From assembly GCA_036365455.1 (NCBI GenBank), contig JAWQUS010000021.1, positions 19,776,001-19,840,000 of the forward strand: a stretch of DNA of 64,000 nucleotides, in the 5' to 3' direction. Under the pieces are notes generated by a model. The model ran no database searches. It was not told the origin of the DNA and saw only the letters and a list, made by a program, of their open reading frames with translations. This document shows positions 25,347 through 35,421 of the stretch, in pieces; positions within the stretch are counted from its first letter, which is position 1, and every line of letters begins with the position of its first letter. The stretch is from Macrosoma leucophasiata (taxonomy: Eukaryota > Arthropoda > Insecta > Lepidoptera > Hedylidae). The position numbers were made by a program, and so were the translations under genes.

Positions 25347-26402
25347 ATGAAAGGTGCGCGAGCGTCGACTAGTAAGGCATCGCTACAATGCAGCGTTTGC
25401 GGTAAATTTATTTCCGCAACAGATGCCGCTAAATGCATAAAATGCAAGAAACCTTATCATCGAGTATGTGTAGCGCTGCCTTCTTCGGGCACTATTAGTC
25501 CGAAATGGAAATGCGCTGTTTGCAAAAAACCACTGGCCTCGAACATTAAGCCTACAATGGTAATGAAAGCACCAGATATGATCATCCAGGAGGAGGATGG
25601 CTGCGATGAGTTCTTAGATACTTATGACCAGAACAGTCCTCAGTCTTCGTCGGTTCAAACTTCCGCGGTGGACTTGATTAGGGAGATTAGATTCCTCCGG
25701 AATGAGATGCGTGAAGTAAGGGACGATATTCGCGAGTATCGCCGAGAAGTTTTAGAGCTGCGCGCATCCATGGAGGTGCACAACAAGCGGGTCGAGAGTG
25801 TGGAGGCTAGGCTGGAGGTGCTTGAGTGTCGGCCGACTCTTAGCTCTACGGAAAGCGAGGTGGTCAGACTGGAAAGCACAGTAACACAACTCAAAGTAGA
25901 ACTAAATGACCGCGAGCAGGAGGCGCTCTGTTCTGACCTTGAAATCGCAAATTTACACGAAGCAAAGGGGGAGAACACTCTGCATATTGTTGGTCTCATA
26001 GCGGCAAAGCTCGGTGTGACCTTGCTACCGCAAGACATAGTGTTTGCGGAACGCATAGGGCCCTACACAGAGCGCTCAGGCGACACCAACCCCGTGAGAG
26101 AGCGGCGCATCGTGGTTCGACTCGTGAGGCGAGGGTTAAGGGACGAGCTCTTACGGAGCGCGCGCCTGCGTCGCGGTGCCACCTCGGAGGGACTTGGACT
26201 TGCTGGACCCCAAAGACAATTTTACATCAACGAGCGACTCACAAGAACCAACAAATTATTGTTATACCGCGCGCGAGAAGCAGCCAGTAAGTTTGACTGG
26301 AGGTATACGTGGACCAAACAGGGCCGTATACTGACTAAGAGAAAAGATGGTAGTACAACTATCTGGATCCGATCGTTCAATGATATCGAGCGTGTTTTCT
26401 GA
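25347..26402 (+). CDS. PHD-finger/coiled-coil/FP25K-like protein, likely retrotransposon ORF1
   Basis: An intact intronless 351-residue ORF. Residues about 14-60 have a Cys/His pattern of PHD type (CSVCGKF, CIKCKKPYHRVC, WKCAVCKK). About 110-200 is a charged heptad-like coiled coil. The last part (NTLHIVGLIAAKLGV, VFAERIGP, RRIVVRLVRR, INERLTRTNKLLLYRAREA) resembles the C-terminal domain shared by baculovirus FP25K and many insect transposon ORF1 proteins. PHD fingers are known in ORF1 of CR1-like non-LTR elements. No reverse transcriptase follows within the next several kb, so it is either a 3'-lost element or a retroposed, possibly host-used, gene. The GC-rich body contrasts with AT-rich flanks. 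The Met at 25347 is the first of the frame. Confidence 0.7.
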   Translation: MKGARASTSKASLQCSVCGKFISATDAAKCIKCKKPYHRVCVALPSSGTISPKWKCAVCKKPLASNIKPTMVMKAPDMIIQEEDGCDEFLDTYDQNSPQSSSVQTSAVDLIREIRFLRNEMREVRDDIREYRREVLELRASMEVHNKRVESVEARLEVLECRPTLSSTESEVVRLESTVTQLKVELNDREQEALCSDLEIANLHEAKGENTLHIVGLIAAKLGVTLLPQDIVFAERIGPYTERSGDTNPVRERRIVVRLVRRGLRDELLRSARLRRGATSEGLGLAGPQRQFYINERLTRTNKLLLYRAREAASKFDWRYTWTKQGRILTKRKDGSTTIWIRSFNDIERVF

Positions 26403-27689
26403 CCTGAACATGACCAAGATAGCTGTAACATAAGTCTAAAATAATTTGTTAAATCTTTTCCAATTTGTATGCGTTTTCTCTTATATTGTAATCTAAGTTT
26501 ATTTGTTATTTTGTAGCAATAACTTACAATTATGTTTGTGGGAAGTCATAGTATCTATTATTAAGGGTATTATTTTAATCTTAATTTTAATTTATTCATA
26601 TATTTTCATTTGATTTGTACGATCACAAAATGTTTATACCCCTTCTACATAATTGTCTATATAATGCATACTCACTAAAAACTTAATAATATATAATTAA
26701 AACATATTTTACCACCAAACTACCACTGCCAGTATACTAATAAGTACCATTATTATAACCTAGGTTTTGCCTGCGACTTCATCCGTGTGTACCTTTAATT
26801 ATTAAGTTTTAGCCTATAAAATTTGTTACTCTAGTATTACTGTAAAGTTAAACCTATATTTCTGTAAGATTTCATCCAAATCCGTAAAAGTAATTTCTTT
26901 CTTTTTTTTATTTTTGTGAAAGTGTAAAAAGTATCCGTACTCACAAACTTTCGCATATATAATATTAGTACGAAGAGCATAAAATGTAAAGTCTCAATTA
27001 ACTTCTATGGTCAATTTACATTTAGTTCTACTATTCAATGATCCTGCACAGACTGATTAAATAATTATTATCTCCATTTAATATTATGTTCTTACAAGTC
27101 ACTAAAAATATTAACAGTTTTGATATCCTACATCTGGATGCTATCCTCCTAAACATATTATTATTATTCCAATATATTTAATACATACCAAGTATATTAG
27201 ATTATTTCAGTCTCCAATTCACTTTATTTACTTAACAAGACATCCAGTTAATTTCACCATTTCTAAGCTAAAAACATCAAGGTACGACTGCGTAATGCAG
27301 GTTAACTTGGATCGCGACATTTTGGTTATGTACTTATATAGGCGTATATAATTAAAATGTATATAATATATATGCTTCTATATTTATTGTTATTATTTTG
27401 TTTCGGTAAATATTCATATGTCTCAATTTACACTCTGAGCGTTAGTGCGATGCCTTTATATAATTGGGTTAATTAGGCATTAACTGCCTTGTATTTCGTA
27501 ATTGTCACTCAAGGTCCCATCAGAATACCAGCGCTGCAGCACTGCTGCAGCAATAAGCTGAGATGGGTACCGTTTCTTTGGCTACACACAATCGCATTTG
27601 GTGATATTTCCTTGCTTTTTGTTTTTACGATTTACTGTGTTGTGTAAGTTAAAGAATAAAAAATTTTCTTTCTTTCTTTCTTTCTATAC
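26403..27689. other. AT-rich flank with a TTTC microsatellite
   Basis: No gene seen. About 1.2 kb of AT-rich DNA follows the PHD ORF, ending with AATAAAAAATTTTC and a (TTTC)n run at about 27664-27685. This could be the 3' end of the element that carried the ORF. A palindrome CTGCAGCACTGCTGCAG lies near 27534. Confidence 0.4.
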
Positions 27690-28020
27690 TGTATGTATCT
27701 TCACGCCAGGTCCCTAACGGGGTAGGCAGAGAGTGTAGAGCGCCAGATACTGTAATTCCCGAAAACGTCGGCAGAGGTTAATGCATGCATTCAAGCATAC
27801 ATGCAAACACCCAGGATCTGCCGCGGTTTCAGGTGGCAAGCCTGTCTCATCGCCAAGCATATTACCGAACTTTGAGATACCTACTGGGAAACTTTCAGAA
27901 AATGGGAAAATCCCGATAGAACCAGAGATGAAGGATTTTTACATTTTACACTCTTATCTCTGTCTGGTAGCACCTATCCAGGAATTGAACCCAGGACCTG
28001 CTAGAACAAGACTGAGGTAG
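27690..28020 (+). repeat. dispersed repeat with tRNA-like box
   Basis: Contains GGAATTGAACCCAGGACCTG, the complement of a B-box-like arm, and 'GGGGTAGGCAGAG' style sequence often seen in lepidopteran interspersed repeats. A 79-residue frame through it has no family resemblance. Confidence 0.5.
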
Positions 28021-28057
28021 CTTTTTATTTAAATCAAAATAAAAATCGTAAAATAAG

Positions 28058-28283
28058 TTGTAGAAATCATATTTGCGGATTTTCTCGCGTAGGTGTACTA
28101 CAATTTCTGTCTAGGCTGGAGCGCCTTCTGCGCTCGCCGATTGCCCGGTGAAGTAGACTAGTGCCGTCTCGAGACATGTAGGGGACATAAAGCACGACCA
28201 AAAAAAGATCTCTTTATTACTAAGAAAGAGAAGTTGGGAGTAGAACTTATACGCGAAAAAATCCGCAAATATGATTTCTACAA
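28058..28283. mobile_element. short foldback element/MITE
   Basis: 34-bp terminal inverted arms, 28058-28091 (starts TTGTAGAAATCATATTTGCG) and 28250-28283, pair with one mismatch. The interior is GC-richer and non-coding. No clear target duplication. Confidence 0.72.
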
Positions 28284-28758
28284 TGTATGAAGCTTGCGAA
28301 AACCTGCAAAATCGTTGTAAAACAAGATTGGCATAATATTTATTATATTATGCCAATCATTGTTATTAGGATCATAATATATTAAGTACTTACAAAAATA
28401 AAAAAAACACATAAAAAATATAATACTCTTTATTAGACATTGATTCACATTAAACATAACTAAAATAAACCTTTGGAATGCTAGAAGTATTAACAAACAT
28501 TTTGTAAATTATTGTACTATCGGAATGTACCTATTATTAAAATAACTATATTCACAGCACCTATATCGTTGAACACGTATACAACCAATGATGGATTGGA
28601 TTGAATAGAAATATTACATACACATCAATCGTCAAATACACTAAAGCACTACAATAGCAGTCGTAGTGTTATATAAAAATTACGTCATCGAAGTGAAAAT
28701 GATTCGAGTTCTCGCCACGTTAACTACCTAGCGTGTAATCGAGTCTCAAAAGGCTATA

Positions 28759-28968
28759 ACACGACACGGTATTCAAGGACCGGCAGAAAGGGTGGGCGCG
28801 GCCTCGCGTCGGGTTGCCGCTTATTACACTATCCGGTCGACAGCGCCCTAACTCAATTACAGTACGGATACACGGGCCGCTCCGGTCGCCCTAATTAGGA
28901 CCCTAACTCCCTAAATGTTATTACACTACCCTGACCCTTGCTATCGTACCCTGAATACCGTGCCGTGT
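28759..28968. repeat. inverted-repeat unit
   Basis: 16-bp arms ACACGACACGGTATTC (28759) and GAATACCGTGCCGTGT (28953) pair with one mismatch around a GC-rich core. Just downstream, a 24-bp motif starting TGCGGCAATACACGCATGGC (28990) recurs at 29038 with two changes. Confidence 0.55.
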
Positions 28969-29144
28969 AATAAGTCCTTTAACCACGGGTGCGGCAATAC
29001 ACGCATGGCGTGTGAGAAATATTTTCCAAGAGAGCGGTGCGGCGACACACGCATGGCGTGTAATTCTAAATTAAATCCGTAGGCTCTCAGATCACCGAAC
29101 CTCTCGTTTGTGCATTCGTCAGTGCGGTTCACATATAATAATAA

Positions 29145-29400
29145 TGGCAACCCTTGATACGTTCCGCTGCTGGGCACGAGTCTCTCCCCTTTTTGGGAGG
29201 AGGCCTGGAGCTTACTCCACCACGCTGCTCCAATGCGGGTTGGTGGAGATAAGGGTTAGCGGCCAACCTGCTGTCGGACGTTTTCGAACCACCCATAAGG
29301 CCTCTAACAAGGTTTAACGACTGCTATCTATCGATAGCAACCGGGACCGACGGCTTAACGTACCCTCCGAAGCACTGCTTGTATTTAGCGGCAGATAGAT
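29145..29400 (+). repeat. dispersed lepidopteran-type repeat fragment
   Basis: 'CGCTGCTGGGCACGAGTC', 'GGAGGAGGCCTGGAGCTTAC' and 'GCGGGTTGGTGGAG' belong to a sequence type very common in Lepidoptera, probably from a non-LTR retrotransposon. Recognition is from memory; the copy is non-coding. Confidence 0.5.
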
Positions 29401-29832
29401 TAGGTAATACAGTGGTGCTCTCGATCTCCTGGCATTTGGAACTCTGAAGTACAATTGCGTGGTTCTACTAAAAAAAATATTCTTTTTTTTTAAAGAAAAT
29501 GATAAATAATCTTCTAAAATAAAAGCTAAACAATTTGTGACAGAACTAACAGGATCTTACTAATTAAACTTAAGCTATTTTAATGGACTTACGTAGGCGA
29601 CTCGTCTCAAGAAAAGAAAGAATAAGTTTTTTTTTATTCGTACAATGCATCAAGAAGATATTAAATGAAAGAAAAAGCAAAAAAAAAATCAGAAACGACA
29701 ACATATTATGTACAAGTAATATATTATGTTAAACTACTTCACCGGTCAATTGGCTAAGCGGCTAATTGGCTAATTGGCGAGCGCAAAGGACTCTCAGCCT
29801 GAATAAAGGAGACGTTCCAAAATATATGGAGC

Positions 29833-30113
29833 TTGGGCCCGCACCTTGTGCACTATATTGAGAGAAGAAGCATAAAATACTAAACCATTTTCAGCTGTTC
29901 AAATCGTTTATTATTGCTTCAATTAATTGTTGTAAGTATATTTCAAGAACAAGAATGTCACAGTAGCAATATGGTAATATATATATAAAATTTATTAAAA
30001 ACAAATATTTGCTACAAAAAAACAACAATTCAAATAATTTTTTGAGTATTTTTCCACGACTCTACGTATTTTTCTCTATCTTTTGATATATAGTGTACAA
30101 GGTGCGGGCCCAA
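29833..30113. mobile_element. short inverted-repeat element (MITE-like)
   Basis: 26-bp arms at 29833-29858 (starts TTGGGCCCGCACCTTG) and 30088-30113 pair with one mismatch; the sequences just outside also show weak inverted similarity. The interior is AT-rich and non-coding. Confidence 0.68.
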
Positions 30114-30595
30114 CGTGGAACTCGTCCTTTACACAAATGCTTAAGGGAGACCCCTGTGGGTCAGATAATCGGCTCAGGGCGTTGTGGAGGTACACATAAT
30201 ACATATAGCTTTGTGTGTGTGTGTACTGAATGGCTAGTTGGAAAAAAATGTATTTAACTAACCTTTATTTCCATACTGAAAATTATATAACAAGCAAAAT
30301 TGTGTGTCGAATCATGAAAATAATCACTGATATATACATTTTAAAGCTTAAATAATTACACTTAAATTAATAGGCCCACAAATTATTAATTTGCATTGTT
30401 AAAACGAAAAATCTCGTGATTATTCAACGAAGATAATATACAAGGTTTAGCCGGAAAGGTCCAACAATATTAAGAGGTGGTCATCTATATCAAGTTTCAA
30501 ATCATTTAACGTAAACATTAACAATGAAATCACAACCTTTTTTTAATTCAAAGTTTAGAAATTAATTATTTGTTATTTTATTTGACAACCCTAAC

Positions 30596-30775
30596 TAATT
30601 GTTTTATATTATTTCGCATTAACACATGCTTGTGAAATATATTTTATTTAAAGAATAATGGAAAGAAAAATTTGACTTCAGGCGAGACTCGAACTCGCGG
30701 CCTACTGGGAATCTAGTCCAGCCGCTCTTCCAATTGAGCTACTGAAGTCCTGCCCGATTTGTCAAATCTTTCCTT
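30596..30775 (-). repeat. tRNA-derived SINE, family B
   Basis: On the minus strand the head folds as a tRNA: acceptor GACTTCA/TGAAGTC, D arm with GCTC/GAGC, T arm GCGAGTTCGAGTCTCGC. It is followed by a tail containing 'AAATATATTTCACAAGCATG'. Copies at 48380 and 60628 share body and tail, so this is a SINE, not a working tRNA gene. Confidence 0.75.
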
Positions 30776-30897
30776 CACATCTATTGCATTGCTTTATGGT
30801 AGCAGCAGCGCCATCTATTACCAACTATGCTAGTTAGGCAACCGATATAATAGACTTTGCAGTTTATTGAATATCGTAAAGAAGTCGCTTTTACCCT

Positions 30898-31012
30898 TAA
30901 TAATTGTTTTATATTATTTCGCATTGACACATGGTGGTGAAACATATTTTATTTAAAAAAAAATGGAAAGAACGAACTCGCGGCTACGAACCCTAACTAG
31001 TCGTTAATGAAA
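30898..31012 (-). repeat. family B SINE, internally deleted copy
   Basis: Repeats the tail of the copy 300 bp upstream (TATTATTTCGCATTGACACA, ATTTTATTTAAAAAAAAATG) and a scrap of the tRNA head (CGAACTCGCGGC). Both copies adjoin 'CCCTAACTA', suggesting a local duplication. Confidence 0.6.
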
Positions 31013-31480
31013 AGGCTCAGTATTTCACACACACATACCGTGCGTGGTGACAGTGAGGCGAACAGTACGCGTGTGTGCGTATGAAATGCATCACCTCAGC
31101 AATTCAATTTTTATTTAAAATTTAATTACGTAGATATGAATTGCTGAGATGCTGCAACGCTACGCACACATGCGTTGGACCTTCCGGCTACACCTTGTAT
31201 AGAAAAGATACCCGAAACAAACAGCCGGTTCTGTTTTTAAATCAATTGAGACGTTTCCACATCATCTGTTACTATGTGGAAGTTGGTAAATTGATTTCTG
31301 AAAAACTGGAACGGTACAAAGTCGTGTATCCTATCTAGTACTTAGTACATATATACAGGTTAATGTCTTTATTTCCTTTCCAAAGACTATAAAATTAACA
31401 AGCATAATCATAGCCAAAAAGAGCAACATAGCATTTAAATATAATGAAGTAGATACTTACTTATTATGTTTACTAAAAGT

Positions 31481-32000
31481 AGGGGAGCCCAAGAGAGGAT
31501 TTTTGAATTTACTCCAGCTCGTCAGATTAAGATATTATTATATGAGATACCTTGCACAAGATTTCCAAAAGGCCGAACCCTCAGGGCTTCCGCCACGAGC
31601 TTGCTTCGCATCCAAATCGTCAGAATTTTGGATGGGAGCTTTTACTACTTTAGATCTTCTCTGAGTATTTGACATTCTTGAGTAATATTTCACCTTCATT
31701 TTTGAAAGAACCAAATGTTTTTGAAAAGGGCGCGGCTTCAACGTCATGTGTCAAGAGCGTGTCAGATATTCTAAGAGGATGTAAAATGTGCCTAAACAAT
31801 GCTCCAATCCAAAATTCTGACGATTCGGAAGATGAGTGAGATCGTAGCGACCTTTTGAATGTTTTAAGGGCTACTCTTCGGGCGCGGCTCTGTATGATAG
31901 CTTTAAATTTAGTGGAGGTAACCAACGGGGTGCAAGGTATCTCCCATATCTTAATCTGACGCGCTCGAGTATATAGAAAAACAGCATCCTGGGCTCCCCT
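31481..32000. mobile_element. 520-bp foldback element
   Basis: Ends in AGGGGAGCCC / GGGCTCCCCT. Similarity continues inward: GTCAGATTAAGATAT at about 31520 pairs with ATATCTTAATCTGAC at about 31955. A second nested pair, AATCGTCAGAATTTTGGAT (about 31615) and ATCCAAAATTCTGACGATT (about 31807), lies inside. Short ORFs inside are artefacts of the arms. It lies just beyond the stop codon of the GH31 gene. Confidence 0.75.
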
Positions 32001-32120
32001 GCTATAAGGAAATAATCAATTTTCCGGACAGCATTAGGAAACACATATAATATTTTATGACGATGTCAAGACTAGATTAAGAAGGCAACGCACGAAGTCT
32101 TCAGAGACGTGATGTGGTCA

Positions 32121-32257
32121 TCAAAACCTCATATCGTCCGGTTTCCGGAGGAAGTAAGCGACGCGGTCAGTGGGCACCTTGTACTCGTGCATCCAGCGGT
32201 TGCCCTTCCGCAGGGACCCGTCGATGCCGTCCTGCCACAGCCCCGCTGGCAGATACA
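32121..32257 (-). CDS. MYORG-like GH31 glycosidase, last coding exon
   Basis: Acceptor TTATTTATTTTCAG/TGTATC; the split codon joins the exon ending at 32590. It reads VYLPAGLWQDGIDG, RWMHEYKVPTDRVAYFLRKP and stops TGA at 32121-32123. This is the beta-sandwich segment after the GH31 barrel, where relatives read 'VYLP.G.W.D'. The T-rich stretch before the acceptor is the tail of a SINE. Confidence 0.85.
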
Positions 32258-32260
32258 CTG

Positions 32261-32462
32261 AAAATAAATAAATACGCTTACATTAACAGCTCCCCATTAG
32301 ATATAAACCTGTGTCGTGAGTGCCGTTGTACACATACATAAACACCCAGACTCGAAACAAGTATCTGTAGGCCAATACAACTATTTGTCCCGGTGCGGGG
32401 ATCGAACCCGCGACCCTTCGAATCAAAGGGTCATCTCACACCACTGGACTAATCGGGTCGTC
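32261..32462 (-). repeat. tRNA-derived SINE, family C
   Basis: The minus strand has a tRNA-like head with B box GGGTTCGATCCC in a paired T arm, a body with 'TGTGTACAACGGCACTCACG' and an ATTTATTTATTTT tail. Copies lie at 38320 and 49114. The tail adjoins the acceptor of the last GH31 exon. Confidence 0.75.
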
Positions 32463-32474
32463 AGTTGTGTTGTT

Positions 32475-32572
32475 ACCTGATTTTGACCTCTGGTTTTTAT
32501 GTAAACGTCTATAGGTTGCAGTCATTTACCATCAAAGTGAAGTGTACGCTTGTTCACCACTTGATATAAAAA
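32475..32572 (+). repeat. SINE-like family A, 3' fragment
   Basis: Matches the final third of family A (TTTTGACCTCTGGTTTTTAT, CTATAGGTTGCAGTCAT) with a decayed A-rich end. With the family C copy it fills almost all of the intron 32258-32589. Confidence 0.65.
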
Positions 32573-32589
32573 ATTACAATAGACAATAC

Positions 32590-32767
32590 CTTCTCTAGTA
32601 GTCTGTCCCTGATGAAGCACAGGAGCGACGACGATCTCGTCTCCGAGGGCGAACTCGTCCTCCACGAAGAGCGCGGGGTCTCCGCCCGTCACCAGCCACA
32701 GCGGCCGGATGAGGGGCAGGCCTTCCTCTAGAGCTTCACGCTTGTATTTCAGGAGGAGAGGTGTCAC
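32590..32767 (-). CDS. MYORG-like GH31 glycosidase, penultimate exon
   Basis: Acceptor TTCCCTATAG/GTGACA, donor GAAG/GTATTG; phase 0 in, phase 1 out. It encodes VTPLLLKYKREALEEGLPLI, RPLWLV, DPALFVEDEFALGDEIVVAPVL. The 'G.PLIRPLW' and 'D.F.LGD..LVAPV' motifs are typical of GH31 enzymes at the end of the catalytic barrel. Confidence 0.88.
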
Positions 32768-32814
32768 CTATAGGGAACGAAGAGAACAGATAAGGTCCCA
32801 GTACCACACGTATA

Positions 32815-33022
32815 AGGCGGTGGTAGTTTTCGCATTTTTTGCATTACCTAACCTATCTGCCGCCAAATGGTAGTGTTCAGAGGTATCGTGTTCCGGTTAG
32901 ATGGTAATGTATGGCCGCATTATAACTACCACAGAGACAAAACAACTTAAGTCTCAGGGGTGGCAACGCATCTGTAGTTTGACCTATAGGATGCAGTTAC
33001 CTTCGTTGCATTAAAAAAACCT
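32815..33022 (+). repeat. SINE-like family A, internally shortened copy
   Basis: Shows CGCATT..CCTAACCTATCTGCCG, AAATGGTAGTGTTCAG, GTGTTCCGGTTAGATGGTAA and TCAGGGGTGGCAACGCATCT before a short A tail. Confidence 0.7.
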
Positions 33023-33233
33023 AGCGTTGCCAGACGATCGGATAAAGCCGGACATAGGCTTTTTTGATTTCCTGACCGGTCAAAATAAACATCCGACTTT
33101 CGTTATGCTTTTTACATTTCGCAAACTACAAGCAAGCGCTGAGCGCAACCGAGCGCTTCCCGCTGCCATAATATGTACCTACTAGATTGTCGCAATAAAA
33201 AACGAACGTTAATTATATTTATTTATTATTTAT

Positions 33234-33474
33234 ATACTTGCCGTTAAATGGTAGTGTTCAGCACTATCGTGTTCCGGTCAGGTGGTAATGTACGGTTCTG
33301 TAATTTCCGGCACAGAGGCATAACACGTAATGCCTCAGGAGTGGCAGCGCATTTACATTTTGAGCTCTGGTCATTGTGTGGGTGTCTATAGGCTGCAGTC
33401 ATCACTTAACATCAATGTGAACTGCACGCTTGTTTGCCACTTTCATAACATAAAAAAAAAAAAAAAAAAAAATT
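33234..33474 (+). repeat. SINE-like family A copy with long A tail
   Basis: Runs from 'ACTTGCCGTTAAATGGTAGT' to the tail motif and a run of about 20 A. The first 60 bp of the consensus are absent. It sits in the GH31 intron, 60 bp from the donor of the large catalytic exon. Confidence 0.75.
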
Positions 33475-33536
33475 AAAATATTTTGCAGAACTTCTAGTAA
33501 GGGAATGGATCACAATTATACAAATCATAAACTAAC

Positions 33537-34945
33537 CAGTCTCTGTCTCAATAGAGTCAAATTCTTCGCCAATTCCAGCACCTTATTATCATTATATTTG
33601 CTTGGCAGATGGGTGAACTTCATTACTGGCAAGAACGTGGCCATTTGCAGCCATCTCATATAGAGTTCTCTTTCTGGCAACGCGATGCCATTCTCTTGCG
33701 TTGCATTCGGGGCATTTTCCGAAGACCCTTTTGATGAAGGCAAGAATTGTTCGCTGCCAGGCCAATAGATATCCCCTCCGACAGCACCAGGCATTATGAA
33801 AGGGAAACCATTAACTCCATATGTCAGCATTGTTGGTATGACACGTCTCAAAGCCTCCCAAGTTGATTCGAAAGGTGGTAGAGATACAAAAATTGGAGGT
33901 CTGGGCAAATTGACTGCTGATGATACTCCTATTATGTTTAGCGTCTTCTCGAAAGTCTTTGTGAATACCGTTTTGTATTGATCGGGATTTATGAGCGGTT
34001 TCTCACAACGGAAGTAGTGCGGCATGTCGTACGCTGTCCCTATTTCAAGATAGAACGAGTCTATGTGATACTCGTCTATTACTGCCTGTAGCTTATCTAG
34101 AATCCAAGGTACTGATCTGTTATTAGTTATATCTAATACACCAGCACTTGCTAAAGATTTGTATCGCGTTAGGGCTGGTATTCGTCTATCACTATTCCTT
34201 TCGCTGATCAATAGTCTTTTCTGGACAGTTTCAGCAAAGTTCTTACTCTCTGTACTTATAAATGGTTGTATAGTAAATGCTACTTTGAAACCTCGTCTAT
34301 GTAATTTATCTACTGTAACGTTCAAAGTTGCAAATCGACTTGTATCTACAGTGAGGTCACCAATTTCATTTTGCCAGAACTCATTTATGAGAACATGGCC
34401 TAGTTTTAGGAAGCCCAAACTGATGACGTCTTCGGTGTACTTCGATATTGTTTCGTCTTGCAATTCATGTCTGAATCTTGGAGCGATTTGCCACACTGGT
34501 TCTGATATAAGAGATTCTAAAGTTTGCATATCAGCTGGTTTCAATCCGTCCCATAATGGAGCACTTCTATGACTGTGTATTGAAGAATGAAGTGATTTCA
34601 TGTCTTTGGATGTGCAGATGTTGTATCTCATTTCCGGAAACTCGGTTAACCTGTTAGCGTAAGCAAAGTCGTCGTATTTGGCTTTCAGACAGATTTCCTT
34701 ACGGTCTGCGTTGACGGAGATGTAGAGTGGTGTTTCTTCGTCGATGATAATGGCTGCGCCTTTGGAATTTATGAGGTAGCGGGTGAGGACGTTACCCCAT
34801 TGTGACTTTTGAATGTCGCCTGTTATGAAGGGAGTGTAGTCGATGGAGCCGGTGTCGAGGGGCCAGGTGAGGTTCATGGATTGTCCGCCGCCGTACCAAT
34901 GTGATTTTGTGTCACTCCAGTCGAAGCAGTCGTTTGGGTAAACAT
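33537..34945 (-). CDS. MYORG-like GH31 glycosidase, large catalytic exon
   Basis: Acceptor TTGAATACAG/ATGTTTAC, donor AGACTG/GTTAGT; 1,409 bp. It starts YPNDCFDWSDTKSHWYGGGQ, matching the 'HWYGG' region of MYORG-type GH31 proteins, and runs through LGHVLINEFWQNEIGDLTVD, GFKVAFTIQPFIS, IDSFYLEIGTAYDM, PPFESTWEALRRVIPTMLTY, GFPFIMPGAVGGD and FLPVMKFTHLPS. In my alignment from memory the nucleophile Asp of 'FDAGE' corresponds to the Glu of FYLEIG (codon 34044-34046), and the acid/base Asp of 'D.DS.W' to the Glu of FESTW (33867-33869). The usual 'DD.W' and 'LPD' positions are also changed. It may hydrolyse weakly, differently, or not at all. MYORG of vertebrates is an ER/Golgi-type type II membrane alpha-galactosidase. 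Confidence 0.88.
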
Positions 34946-35421
34946 CTGTATTCAAAAAGTGAACTTTTATTAGAAACACAAAAATATTTTATACTGAGCT
35001 AGAATATTGCACAAGTGGTTCTGTTTAATTTGAATTTTCTTCAGAGAATTTTATATTTAGTGTTGATTGTAGGTAGGTACAGCATATTTGCAATATGTTA
35101 TCATTGCCCAAAATTCGCGAATTATGTTTGTTGCCTCCAAAATAATAAAGATCATCAATACTGTTATTCGTTCGGCACACTCCTAAACGTCGGAACTGCC
35201 ATTTGAAGTAAAATTAAAAAAAAAACAATATCTTTTTTCTTTTCCTTCTGCTCTGATCCGGAGTTCGAACCTGTCTGGTTCAGAACTCAGGCCTTGTACA
35301 ATATAATTAAGCCAGAGATCCTAGGTTTAATACTAACAATAAGCCATTGAGATTAAATAAACTATATTATGTAAACTGAATATATCTAAACTAACAGCAA
35401 AAAACATCACTCAATACTCAC

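Noticed and set aside
30676..30750. Functional tRNA gene
   Set aside because: A cloverleaf can be drawn, but the anticodon arm has a mismatch and three copies share non-tRNA body and tail, so it is a SINE.
31466..31925. ORFs inside the 520-bp foldback element
   Set aside because: Explained by the inverted arms; no protein family signal.
32390..32462. Functional tRNA gene on the minus strand
   Set aside because: Good T arm, but the anticodon loop lacks the usual U33 layout, and copies at 38450 and 49160 show SINE behaviour.
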